The notes under the pieces were generated by a model. The model was not told where the DNA came from, did no database searches, and saw nothing but the letters and a program-made list of their open reading frames with translations. A stretch of 64,000 nt of DNA, taken from NCBI GenBank assembly GCA_026705925.1, contig JAPOZT010000034.1:1-64000 (forward strand), read 5' to 3'. The translations under genes and the position numbers were made by a program. Below, piece by piece: positions 42,583 through 49,754 of this stretch. The first letter of the stretch is position 1; the number at the start of each line of letters is the position of its first letter. The stretch comes from Gemmatimonadota bacterium (GTDB taxonomy: Bacteria > JAAXHH01).

Positions 42583-42681
42583 TACAGGCCGGGATCGGAT
42601 TGTACCCGCAACGCGTACGTATCCCCCTGGTCCAGGGACTATCGGGGAGAGCTGGCCAGCCGAACCGATAGTCCTTTTTTT
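42583..42681 (+). ncRNA. Predicted small RNA 1, between feoA and the PepSY gene
   Basis: About 99 nt from a near-perfect promoter to a strong intrinsic terminator. The terminator stem GGACTATCGG/CCGATAGTCC (42636-42645 with 42665-42674) is 10 bp with a 19-nt loop and is followed by seven T (42675-42681). No plus-strand gene lies downstream, so it is not a leader. A sister unit with the same promoter layout and related stem lies at 46376-46478. Promoter-to-stem distances are alike (60 and about 63 bp). It runs antisense to the spacer of the iron operon and may be an iron-responsive regulator. The function is inferred. Confidence 0.65.
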
Positions 42682-42693
42682 GTAACCTTCAGT

Positions 42694-42957
42694 TCAGCCT
42701 CTTTCCACCATGACCGAACGGGCTTCCGAGCAACGAATGGACAGGTGGTATCTCCGAACGCGTATCTCGATCGGATCGCCCATAGGTGCGCGTTTGATCA
42801 TTTCGACGGTTGTCCCGGGTAACAGTCCCAGTTCCATCAGGTGCACTTCTTCCCCTGCCGTGCCTTTGATCTGCCTGATCGTCGCTTTCTCGCCCGGTTT
42901 CAACTCATCCAGGCAAATCGTATTCGCTTGTGTACTGGTAAAGTGTTCGGATTGCAT
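42694..42957 (-). CDS. feoA: FeoA ferrous iron transport accessory protein
   Basis: An 87-residue SH3-like protein. The FeoA core runs TICLDELKPGEKATIRQI, LMELGLLPGTTVEMIK, APMGDPIEIRVRRYHLSIR. It regulates FeoB at the cytoplasmic face. It lies 3 bp after the membrane cytochrome-like gene, so it belongs to the porin-apbE-FMN protein operon. Confidence 0.93.
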   Translation of the reverse strand: MQSEHFTSTQANTICLDELKPGEKATIRQIKGTAGEEVHLMELGLLPGTTVEMIKRAPMGDPIEIRVRRYHLSIRCSEARSVMVERG

Positions 42958-42960
42958 GGG

Positions 42961-43455
42961 TTATCTCGCGTCAGAAGGTCCGATGCCGGTACTTGCTACG
43001 GAACGCAAAGGTGTTTTACGGATAGGCAGTGCCCCCTTTTTGCGTAGATGGATAACCTGGTGCACGAGGTAACCGGTTATCCAGAGGAAAGAAGTGATGC
43101 AGTGGACGACGATCCAGGCGATGCGCCAGGATTCGCCGACCGACACCTGGATCAGGTACCCGGACACGACCATGGGCGCCATGGTCAGCATCAGGCTCAT
43201 TCCGCTGCGCCGTCCGGTCGTCAGCCCGCGTCGATAGTGGTCGAAGACATGATTTTTCCAGATCAGTCCGATGGCGAACACCGCGATCGGGGCAACCACG
43301 ATATGGAGATATTGCACGCCGGGCTGCCACGGGTGGCCGACCACGGAGTAGGCATCGGCAGGATCCATCAGGTACCGCATGACGGCATAAATCACCCCGG
43401 TGACCCCGACGAGGATCGTCGAGATATGCACGAACCAGGCTTCGATTCTGTTCAA
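42961..43455 (-). CDS. Four-helix membrane protein, likely b-type cytochrome (DUF4405-like)
   Basis: 164 residues with four hydrophobic helices: WFVHISTILVGVTGVIYAVM, VQYLHIVVAPIAVFAIGLIW, MSLMLTMAPMVVSGYLI, WIVVHCITSFLWITGYLVHQ. Paired His residues near the membrane centre (FVHIS, YLHIV, VVHCI, YLVHQVIH) suit two b haems. It overlaps the FMN-binding gene by 4 bp. A natural role would be electron transfer between the quinone pool and the periplasmic flavoprotein next to it. That is inference. Confidence 0.75.
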   Translation of the reverse strand: MNRIEAWFVHISTILVGVTGVIYAVMRYLMDPADAYSVVGHPWQPGVQYLHIVVAPIAVFAIGLIWKNHVFDHYRRGLTTGRRSGMSLMLTMAPMVVSGYLIQVSVGESWRIAWIVVHCITSFLWITGYLVHQVIHLRKKGALPIRKTPLRSVASTGIGPSDAR

Positions 43456-44051
43456 CGTTCCAGTTGATCCTTGATAACATGATGAATCGCCAGCATGCGC
43501 CGCACCGCGTCGGTGGTGCTGCGCGTCGTTAAGGTTGCACCCAGAATGCCGCGTATTCCCCGGTTCACGGCGAGGCGGTCGTCCAACCGCTGACCCGGGA
43601 ACAAACGATACCAGGCATCCGGCGGTATGTAATCGGGCGGTTCATTGAACACCAGCAGTTCGACCCGGCTTACCCTGTCGTCCGGGTCGATGGCCACCAT
43701 GATCGTTTCCCCCAGCGTACGCACGATATGGCTGTCGAAGTATGCGACTCCGGCAATTCGGCCTTCCTTCAACGCCACGTAGGGGTAAATGATCGCATTG
43801 TTCAGTTCTACCCTGGCCAGAACCCCCGCATCGGTTTTCTGCTTCTCCGTAAGATACACGGTCCGCCGTACTATTTCGCATTCAGGAAACGCCATTTCGA
43901 GCGCTTCGCCTACGGACAGGTAAACGTTGGCAGAAGCAGGGGCCGGCAACGTAATCAGTACAGCAGTAGCAAGCAGCCATGGACTGAACCGCAATGCCGG
44001 CTGCAGGACCGGCCACGACGGCGTGGAATTAACGGAAGGACAGGACGACAT
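43452..44051 (-). CDS. FMN-binding domain protein (RnfG/NqrC-like flavoprotein)
   Basis: A 199-residue exported protein from ATG 44051, preceded by AGGAGG at 5 nt. A signal or anchor helix (WLLATAVLITLPAPASA) is followed by an FMN_bind domain ending ILGATLTTRSTTDAV, where the Thr of GAT-x-T accepts FMN as a phosphoester. The next upstream gene encodes the flavin transferase ApbE, which performs this attachment, so the pairing is functional. It is probably a periplasmic one-electron carrier that hands electrons to ferric iron. Confidence 0.85.
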   Translation of the reverse strand: MSSCPSVNSTPSWPVLQPALRFSPWLLATAVLITLPAPASANVYLSVGEALEMAFPECEIVRRTVYLTEKQKTDAGVLARVELNNAIIYPYVALKEGRIAGVAYFDSHIVRTLGETIMVAIDPDDRVSRVELLVFNEPPDYIPPDAWYRLFPGQRLDDRLAVNRGIRGILGATLTTRSTTDAVRRMLAIHHVIKDQLER

Positions 44052-45039
44052 CCGATCCTCCTGAATCGATTCGGCCCCTGAATCCGGTTGTCGCGCGGGC
44101 GTACATACCGTCATCGGAAGATTCAAGCACGAGTACTTCTATCCCGTCGCGTTCCGCCGCCCAGTCCAGGGCCTTTTCCGGTCCGAGCACGTAAAGGCCG
44201 GTCGAAAGGCAGTCCGCCGCTAAGGCGTCATCGGCCCACACGGTCAGCGAACCGAAATCCGGTACGGGCATTCCGCTTTTCGGGTCAAGGATATGGCTGT
44301 AGGTTCGATCGTCGATCACGAGACCTCTCTCGCTGTTCCCCGATGTGGCCAGCGCTCCCCGATCGATGGTGAGCGTCAGCGCGACCTGTTGCCGGTCCGA
44401 TGGATCCGCCACCTCGAAACGAACGGATCTGCCGGAGCCGTAAAGCGCCACCTGCCCGCCCAGGTTGATCATGGCGGACGTCGCATCCGTCTCTGTCAGC
44501 TTTCGTACCGCGTTGTCCAGGCCGGCGCCTTTACCGAATCCCCCCTCGTCGATGCGCAGGTCGGGATGCCGCCGGGCGGCGGTAGGCCCGTCCATATCCA
44601 GCGCCTCCAACCCCGGCAAGTCCCCAACCCGATCGAGCAACGCGCGGTTCGGCTTCTTCCCGCCGTTCCGCAGACCCCATATCTCCGTGAGCTTCCCGAT
44701 TCCGGGATCGAAAGCGCCGCCGGTCGCAATCCACCACCGCCGGGCTTCGGTCAGATCCGCGGCCAGTTCGGGGGACAGGGTCATCGTCCGCCCCACCTCG
44801 GCTTCGTTCAATCGAGCCAGCTCGGAATCGTTCGTCCAGGTCGACAGTCTCCGCTCCGCCCGATGCAGCACCGCCAGCACTTTCTCGCTTGCATCAAGAG
44901 CCGAGGCCCGATCCCCGGCTTCGACCGAGATCACCAGCGTAGTACCCATCAGGGTCAGATGACGCTCGATGCGCACGGGATCCGGCCGGTCTTCCGGCTG
45001 CAGGGTCAACCAGGGTATGAGTAACAGGCTGATGATCAT
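44029..45039 (-). CDS. apbE: FAD:protein FMN transferase ApbE
   Basis: A 336-residue exported enzyme that attaches FMN to Thr residues of partner proteins. TLMGTTLVISVEAG, GAFDPGIGKLTEIWGL, IDEGGFGKGAGLDNAV, INLGGQVALYGSG and YSHILDPKSG with the following ADALAADCLSTGLY are the ApbE landmarks. It overlaps the FMN-binding gene, its likely substrate, by 23 bp. The porin stop is 3 bp upstream. Confidence 0.92.
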   Translation of the reverse strand: MIISLLLIPWLTLQPEDRPDPVRIERHLTLMGTTLVISVEAGDRASALDASEKVLAVLHRAERRLSTWTNDSELARLNEAEVGRTMTLSPELAADLTEARRWWIATGGAFDPGIGKLTEIWGLRNGGKKPNRALLDRVGDLPGLEALDMDGPTAARRHPDLRIDEGGFGKGAGLDNAVRKLTETDATSAMINLGGQVALYGSGRSVRFEVADPSDRQQVALTLTIDRGALATSGNSERGLVIDDRTYSHILDPKSGMPVPDFGSLTVWADDALAADCLSTGLYVLGPEKALDWAAERDGIEVLVLESSDDGMYARATTGFRGRIDSGGSDVVLSFR

Positions 45040-45042
45040 GAA

Positions 45043-46314
45043 CTAGAAGACGTATCCTACCTGGAAGTTGAACTGATCGAGTCCCGAGTCCGCCTCGTTG
45101 GTGTTATTTTTGTAGTCCACCTTGAAAACGATCCTGGGTTCGGGCTGATAGGCGGCGCCGAACGTAATGCTGCCCTTCTCGTTTGCCGGGTTCGATGCGT
45201 AACCCGAAGGTACGGAGGCCTGCGTGTTCACGCGCTCGTATCGCAGGTACGGCATGAAGGACTGGCCGACGTAGTTGGTGCGGTGAAGCAGGTCGTATCC
45301 TGCCTGGACGTAGAAACCATTCAGCGTTTCACCCACGGATCCGCTACCGGTAAAGCCGAGTGCCTCGTTCAACGCAGCCACGTCATCCAGTTTCGCGTAG
45401 GCGGCGAGGGCGCTGAACCACAGGCCTGAATGGCGTATGTCGACATGGCCTTCGTAGATACCCGTCGGGACCTTGACATTGGCGTTTTCGCGTGCCAGAT
45501 CCTGGCCCGAGTTGCCATAGTAGAAAGACCCACCGAAGAGAAACCCGGGCCGCGGTGTGACGTCCGCCCTTCCAACCAACGCGAAATGGTCGCTTACCGC
45601 TCTTCCGCCTTTCTGCCGGCCGCCCCGCAGGCCGCCGGATGAGAACTTGGCTCCTTTCAGCCCGTTGACGATATAGGCCCTGTAGGCAACCGTGCCCGTG
45701 TCGCCGTAGATGCCCAACCCGTTTTCCCGCCAGGTACTGGGTATGATGGATTTCTCGACGTCCGGCCGGTTCGCGCCCATGTAGACCGTCGGTTCGTGCA
45801 GTTCGTTAACCAGTCCCATGGGAACGAGCAACAGGCCGAAGCGCATGTTGAAAGCGGGGCTGTGGGTATACTCGAGGTGGATGAACTCGGCCGAGACGCT
45901 GCCACCCGCGCCCGTCGAGCCGTGTTCGAACTCGAATTCGGTATTGAGAAGCCATTTGCTGTTGAACTTGTAACCGACATACACGATGGCGCGCAACAGG
46001 TCGGTCACGTCCGCTTTGCCGCTCGAGCCGTCGTCCTTTTCATCGGCGTAGTTAAAGTACACGGCCTCGCCGTAACCGCCGATGGACACGCCGCGCTCGG
46101 TCTGGTAGATCTTGGATGCCGCAGGGCCGAAGCCGAATCGGCTTTGATCAGCCTCCACAATGGCTTCGCCCAGTTTCAGTTGTTCGATCTCCTGGGCAAG
46201 GGCATCGATACGACGCTTGATTTCCTCGGATTCATCCTTCGTGTCGTCCTGCGCGAACAGCACGTTGGGAAGGATCATCAGACCGATCACGGCAATCAGT
46301 ATACGACAGTACAT
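45043..46314 (-). CDS. Outer membrane porin
   Basis: A 423-residue beta-barrel protein. Signal peptide IAVIGLMILPNVLFA, then a short coiled coil (EEIKRRIDALAQEIEQLK) as in trimeric OprP/Omp-alpha-like porins. Alternating amphipathic strands follow (VSIGGYGEAVYFNY, LLNTEFEFEHGS, MRFGLLLVPMGLV, FNFQVGYVF). The final Phe is the Bam signal. It is the first gene of the porin-apbE-FMN-cytochrome-feoA run, so it likely admits iron chelates or small ions to the periplasm. Confidence 0.88.
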   Translation of the reverse strand: MYCRILIAVIGLMILPNVLFAQDDTKDESEEIKRRIDALAQEIEQLKLGEAIVEADQSRFGFGPAASKIYQTERGVSIGGYGEAVYFNYADEKDDGSSGKADVTDLLRAIVYVGYKFNSKWLLNTEFEFEHGSTGAGGSVSAEFIHLEYTHSPAFNMRFGLLLVPMGLVNELHEPTVYMGANRPDVEKSIIPSTWRENGLGIYGDTGTVAYRAYIVNGLKGAKFSSGGLRGGRQKGGRAVSDHFALVGRADVTPRPGFLFGGSFYYGNSGQDLARENANVKVPTGIYEGHVDIRHSGLWFSALAAYAKLDDVAALNEALGFTGSGSVGETLNGFYVQAGYDLLHRTNYVGQSFMPYLRYERVNTQASVPSGYASNPANEKGSITFGAAYQPEPRIVFKVDYKNNTNEADSGLDQFNFQVGYVF

Positions 46315-46332
46315 CTAACGGAATCCTTTCGA

Positions 46333-46366
46333 GTAATACATTGACCCTTTCGAGCGGCCAATGTAT
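46333..46366 (-). promoter_or_regulatory. Porin promoter with inverted-repeat operator shared with small RNA 2
   Basis: On the minus strand TTGGCC (46361-46356), 17 bp, TATTAC (46338-46333), giving a short leader before the porin ATG. A perfect inverted repeat ATACATTG (46336-46343) and CAATGTAT (46359-46366), 15 bp apart, covers both this promoter and the plus-strand promoter of small RNA 2. The DtxR-type regulator encoded next door is a natural candidate to bind it. Confidence 0.5.
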
Positions 46367-46369
46367 ATT
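46341..46369 (+). promoter_or_regulatory. Promoter of small RNA 2
   Basis: TTGACC (46341-46346), exactly 17 bp, TATATT (46364-46369). It overlaps the porin promoter face to face. Expected start near 46376. Confidence 0.7.
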
Positions 46370-46375
46370 ACAGAA

Positions 46376-46478
46376 CAAGAGGGTCGCGTACTTCCGTACC
46401 GCCCTCAGGGACAGTAACACCTGTCCTGCCAGGGACTATCGCCGGGCTTGCCGGGCCATGTTGCGATAGTCCCTTTTC
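46376..46478 (+). ncRNA. Predicted small RNA 2, between the porin and DtxR-type genes
   Basis: About 103 nt from a good promoter to an intrinsic terminator. The stem GGGACTATCGC/GCGATAGTCCC (46432-46442 with 46463-46473) is 11 bp with a 20-nt loop and is followed by TTTTCGTTT. A second hairpin GGACAG/CTGTCC (46409-46426) lies before it. Compared with small RNA 1, the closing pair changes from G-C to C-G, a compensatory change that supports an RNA stem. No gene follows on this strand. Confidence 0.65.
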
Positions 46479-46531
46479 GTTTACTGACGGCACGTGTTCC
46501 GCCGCCAGGACATCGGATGCTTCCACTTCCC

Positions 46532-47062
46532 TCACGCCGACTCCGATCGGATGACCAGGCATTCGCCCACTTCCTCGCACACCGCGCAGGACTCGAAATC
46601 GCAGATCGACAGCACGTTGGCGTCCCAGTAGGACTTGAGGAACGCCTTGCCGTCGGGATCGTCCGAGAGCAGGAACTGCAGGAAGAGCAGCAGCCGTTCT
46701 CCCGTCTTCGTGCTGATCAGGTGCTCGATCTTGCACGCGTCGATCTCCGCCTGTTCCGCGTCGATATGCAGGACGCCCTTGAGAAAGGCGATAAGGATCT
46801 GACGGTGCGACCATACCGACTGCGCCAGCCGGTTTCCTTCGTCCGACAGCAGCAGAAACCGGTTCCTGTCCTCTTCGAGGTATCCCTTTTCCCGCAGTGA
46901 CTTGATCATGATCGACGCGCTGCCCGGTGTGATGTGCATTTCCCGGGCCACGTCCGAGACCCGGGCGTACCCCTGGTCCTCGATGAGTTGCTGGACCGTC
47001 ATCAGGTAGTGCGCGCCACTGTGCGTGATCTCGTTGTGCTCGAATTCTCTCCAGACATCCAT
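46532..47062 (-). CDS. DtxR/IdeR-type iron-dependent regulator with a C-terminal Cys cluster
   Basis: A 176-residue repressor. An N-terminal winged helix (VSDVAREMHITPGSASIMIKS) is followed by the metal and dimer domain IDACKIEHLIS. M21, C110, E113 and H114 correspond to the primary site of DtxR. The Cys marks an iron rather than manganese (MntR) sensor. There is no SH3 domain. Instead the tail CDFESCAVCEEVGEC holds C154, C159, C162 and C168, which might bind zinc or an Fe-S cluster. The likely targets are the porin/Feo genes and the small RNAs beside it. The frame up to 47182 has no family support. Confidence 0.87.
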   Translation of the reverse strand: MDVWREFEHNEITHSGAHYLMTVQQLIEDQGYARVSDVAREMHITPGSASIMIKSLREKGYLEEDRNRFLLLSDEGNRLAQSVWSHRQILIAFLKGVLHIDAEQAEIDACKIEHLISTKTGERLLLFLQFLLSDDPDGKAFLKSYWDANVLSICDFESCAVCEEVGECLVIRSESA

Positions 47063-47139
47063 CTCACTGTCCGATTCGTTATGGCAACCATCGTGTTGCC
47101 GGCGCAATAAAAAGTTTGGCTTATCAAATATGGCTTCGA

Positions 47140-47167
47140 ATAATATAACAGTTTGTAGGGCTGTCAA
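47140..47167 (-). promoter_or_regulatory. Promoter of the DtxR-type gene
   Basis: On the minus strand TTGACA (47167-47162), 16-bp spacer, TATTAT (47145-47140). Start near 47133, about 70 nt before the ATG at 47062. Confidence 0.6.
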
Positions 47168-47283
47168 GAAAAAAGTGGACAATCCGCAAGTTTACTGCAG
47201 CCGTGCGCCTGGTTCTGCCCGGTCGCGTCCTGTCTTTCACGCACGCGCACGCCCGGGCGCGTGTGCCTAAATATGTTCCGGGG

Positions 47284-47312
47284 TTGTGTTTACGTAAGGT
47301 TGGATGTATTAT
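47284..47312 (+). promoter_or_regulatory. Candidate promoter of the ACT-GlnE gene
   Basis: TTGTGT (47284-47289), 17-bp spacer, TATTAT (47307-47312), about 40 nt before the ATG. The -10 is good and the -35 partial. Confidence 0.45.
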
Positions 47313-47359
47313 GTATGATAGGCGTACTGTGCCCTTGACAAAAACACCGGAACCTCGGC

Positions 47360-49666
47360 ATGACGAATACAATCCCTATCGCGGAACTTTCCGAGAAGCT
47401 CATGGACAGCGATCTGTCGGATATGCTGATCCGGGATCATCTCGACAGGATGGAGCCCGCCTACTTCGAGCGTTACGAGCCAGGAGTGGTCCGGCGGCAC
47501 ATCGAAATGGTCAGCCGGCTGGGGCCGGACAGCGCCGCGGAGATCGACGTGGAGCCCCGGGACGATGCCACGTGGCGGCTTACCGTCGTGGCTTTCGACA
47601 ACCTGTCTGTAATCTCGATCCTGTCGGGCCTCCTGGCGTCCAATGGATTGAGCATACGTCGGGGAGACGTGTTCACCTACGCCGATGCGGCGCCGGCGGT
47701 TGATGGGCGAAAACGGTCCCTAAGGCAGAGACGGCGCCGCCGCGTGCGTCCGGGCACGCCGGCCGCGCCGCCGGGCATCACCTCGGCGCCGCTGAGGACG
47801 CAGCGGAAAATCGTGGATGTCTTCCGCGTGCGCGCGTCGTCGGAGAAGCCTCCCGACTGGCCCGCCATTACGCGGGAAATCAAGGATGCCATGCACAGCC
47901 TGCGGATGAACAGCGCGGGGGCGCTGCAACGAAGGATCAACGAGCGCGTCGTGGACTACCTCCGTCACGAGGAGGACGGGGAGCGCTCTTCCATGTTCCC
48001 GGTGCGCGTGGCGATCGACAACGAAACCGGGACCGGGGCAACCCGCCTCGACATCACGGGCCAGGACACCCCCGCGTTCCTGTACGCTCTTTCGACCGCC
48101 CTGGCACTGCGCGACATCAACATCCGAAGGATCGATATCGCGGCCGCCGGCGTCGAGGTGCAGGACACGCTCGAGGTGACCGACCGGCGCGGAGGCAAGA
48201 TTACCGACCCGAGGAAACTCCATGAACTGCGGTTCGTGATCACCCTCATCAAGCAGTTTACCCACCTGTTGACCCGGGCGCCGAACCCCGCCCAGGCCCT
48301 GGAACACTTCAACCAGTTGATCGACCAGGTCCTGGCCAACGTACCGCCCGGCCGGGCGATGGAGGAGATGTTCGACCAGCTCGAGAAGCAGGAAGTGATC
48401 AGCGCGATGGCAACCCTCTTCGGCACGAGCGATTTCCTGTGGAAGGACTTTCTCAGGATGCAGTACAAGAACCTGTTCCCCGTGCTGCAGGACATCAGGG
48501 TGGTCGGTATCGTAAGATCGCGGGAGCAGATGGAAGGCGAACTGGCGGCGCGGCTGTCGAAGGTCGGTAGTTACGCCCGCCGCAAGGAGTTGCTGAACCG
48601 GTACAAGGACAAGGAGATGCTCCGGATCAGCATGCGCCAGATCCTGGAGAAGAAACAGGACATCCAGGCCTTTTCCCGCGAACTCACCACGCTGGCGGAG
48701 GTGGTCCTCGAATCGGCGTACGACATCTGCGACCAGGAGCAGCGCCGGCAGTATGGCGAGCCCACGCTGCCCTCCGGCGAACCCTGCGTCTTCAGCATCT
48801 GCGCGCTGGGGAAATGCGGCGGCCGGGAACTGGGCTGGGCCTCGGACATCGAACTGATGTTCGTCTATGCCGGACAGGGCAGTACGAGCGGCCCCCACGT
48901 CGTATTGAATTCGGAGTACTACGAACGGCTCGTACGCATGATCTGCAGCACCATCGAATCCCGGAGAGAAGGCCTTTTCGAAATCGATCTCCGGCTCCGG
49001 CCTTACGGCGAAAAGGGCGCCCTGGCCTCATCCCTGGAGAAGTTCAACGCGTATTTCAACGAAAAGGGCGGCGCCTTGCCCTACGAGCGTCACGCGCTGA
49101 TCAAGCTGCGCGCCATCGGAGGCGATCCGGTGCTGGGCGGGGACGTCGAGTCCGCCCGCGACGCCTTCGTGTACCACGAAGCTCCGGTCGACGGCCGGTC
49201 GTGGACCCATCTACGCGAGCGGCAGAACGACGAACTGGTCGAAACCGGCGCCATCAACGTCAAATACAGTTACGGCGGCCTGATCGACATCGAGTACTTC
49301 GTGCAGGATCTGCAGATCCTCTACGGCGCCCGGAACGACTCCGTCCGAGGACCGAACACGCTGGAGGCCATGGAAACCCTCAACCGTGCCGGATTTCTGT
49401 CGGACGAAGAGCGCGGCATGCTGGACCGGGCATACCGGTTCCTCGTACGGCTGATCAACGCCCTTCGCATGGTGCGCGGCAACGCCCGGGACCTCGTCCT
49501 TCCGGACTGGTCTTCCCAGGAGTTTCTTTTCCTTGCCCGCCGCCTGGGATACGAGGAGGGAGACGGCGCGGGACCGGGCGAACGTCTGCGGCGGGACATT
49601 GAACGGAACATGGAATGGGCGGCCAGGGCGCTGAGGACCCGGTTCGTCCACAAGCTCTTCGATTGA
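47360..49666 (+). CDS. ACT-domain / GlnE-type nucleotidyltransferase chimera
   Basis: A 768-residue protein with one GlnE-like nucleotidyltransferase domain at about residues 480-620 (ALGKCGGRELGWASDIEL, then RLRPYGEKGALASSLEKF) and the helical domain that follows it in glutamine synthetase adenylyltransferase. Normal GlnE carries two such domains in about 950 residues. Here the first is replaced by two ACT-like segments (LTVVAFDNLSVISILSGLL and a second near LDITGQDTPAFLYALSTAL), as in the PII uridylyltransferase GlnD. The protein may sense glutamine through the ACT domains and modify glutamine synthetase directly. It could also be a GlnD-like enzyme. Both are inference. Confidence 0.82.
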   Translation: MTNTIPIAELSEKLMDSDLSDMLIRDHLDRMEPAYFERYEPGVVRRHIEMVSRLGPDSAAEIDVEPRDDATWRLTVVAFDNLSVISILSGLLASNGLSIRRGDVFTYADAAPAVDGRKRSLRQRRRRRVRPGTPAAPPGITSAPLRTQRKIVDVFRVRASSEKPPDWPAITREIKDAMHSLRMNSAGALQRRINERVVDYLRHEEDGERSSMFPVRVAIDNETGTGATRLDITGQDTPAFLYALSTALALRDINIRRIDIAAAGVEVQDTLEVTDRRGGKITDPRKLHELRFVITLIKQFTHLLTRAPNPAQALEHFNQLIDQVLANVPPGRAMEEMFDQLEKQEVISAMATLFGTSDFLWKDFLRMQYKNLFPVLQDIRVVGIVRSREQMEGELAARLSKVGSYARRKELLNRYKDKEMLRISMRQILEKKQDIQAFSRELTTLAEVVLESAYDICDQEQRRQYGEPTLPSGEPCVFSICALGKCGGRELGWASDIELMFVYAGQGSTSGPHVVLNSEYYERLVRMICSTIESRREGLFEIDLRLRPYGEKGALASSLEKFNAYFNEKGGALPYERHALIKLRAIGGDPVLGGDVESARDAFVYHEAPVDGRSWTHLRERQNDELVETGAINVKYSYGGLIDIEYFVQDLQILYGARNDSVRGPNTLEAMETLNRAGFLSDEERGMLDRAYRFLVRLINALRMVRGNARDLVLPDWSSQEFLFLARRLGYEEGDGAGPGERLRRDIERNMEWAARALRTRFVHKLFD

Positions 49667-49673
49667 AGACATC

Positions 49674-49712
49674 GGGTCGGCGGCTACGGGTCGGCGGCTA
49701 CGGGTCGGCGGC
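49674..49712 (+). repeat. 14-bp tandem repeat after the ACT-GlnE gene
   Basis: GGGTCGGCGGCTAC is repeated at 49674 and 49688 with a partial third copy at 49702. The array lies in the short gap before the TamB-like gene. Confidence 0.85.
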
Positions 49713-49754
49713 ACTCGACTGGCGGCCCCGGTCTTCACATCTCGGTACGGCACG

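Noticed and set aside
42636..42681. The hairpin read as a terminator or riboswitch of the minus-strand iron genes
   Set aside because: On the minus strand the hairpin is preceded, not followed, by the A/T run, so it is not a terminator there. A plus-strand promoter at the right distance explains it better. A minus-strand leader role is not fully excluded.
47230..47270. GC-rich imperfect palindrome near CGCACGCCCGGGCGCGTG as an operator
   Set aside because: The arms pair only with mismatches and wobbles, and there is no T-run or promoter overlap to support a role.
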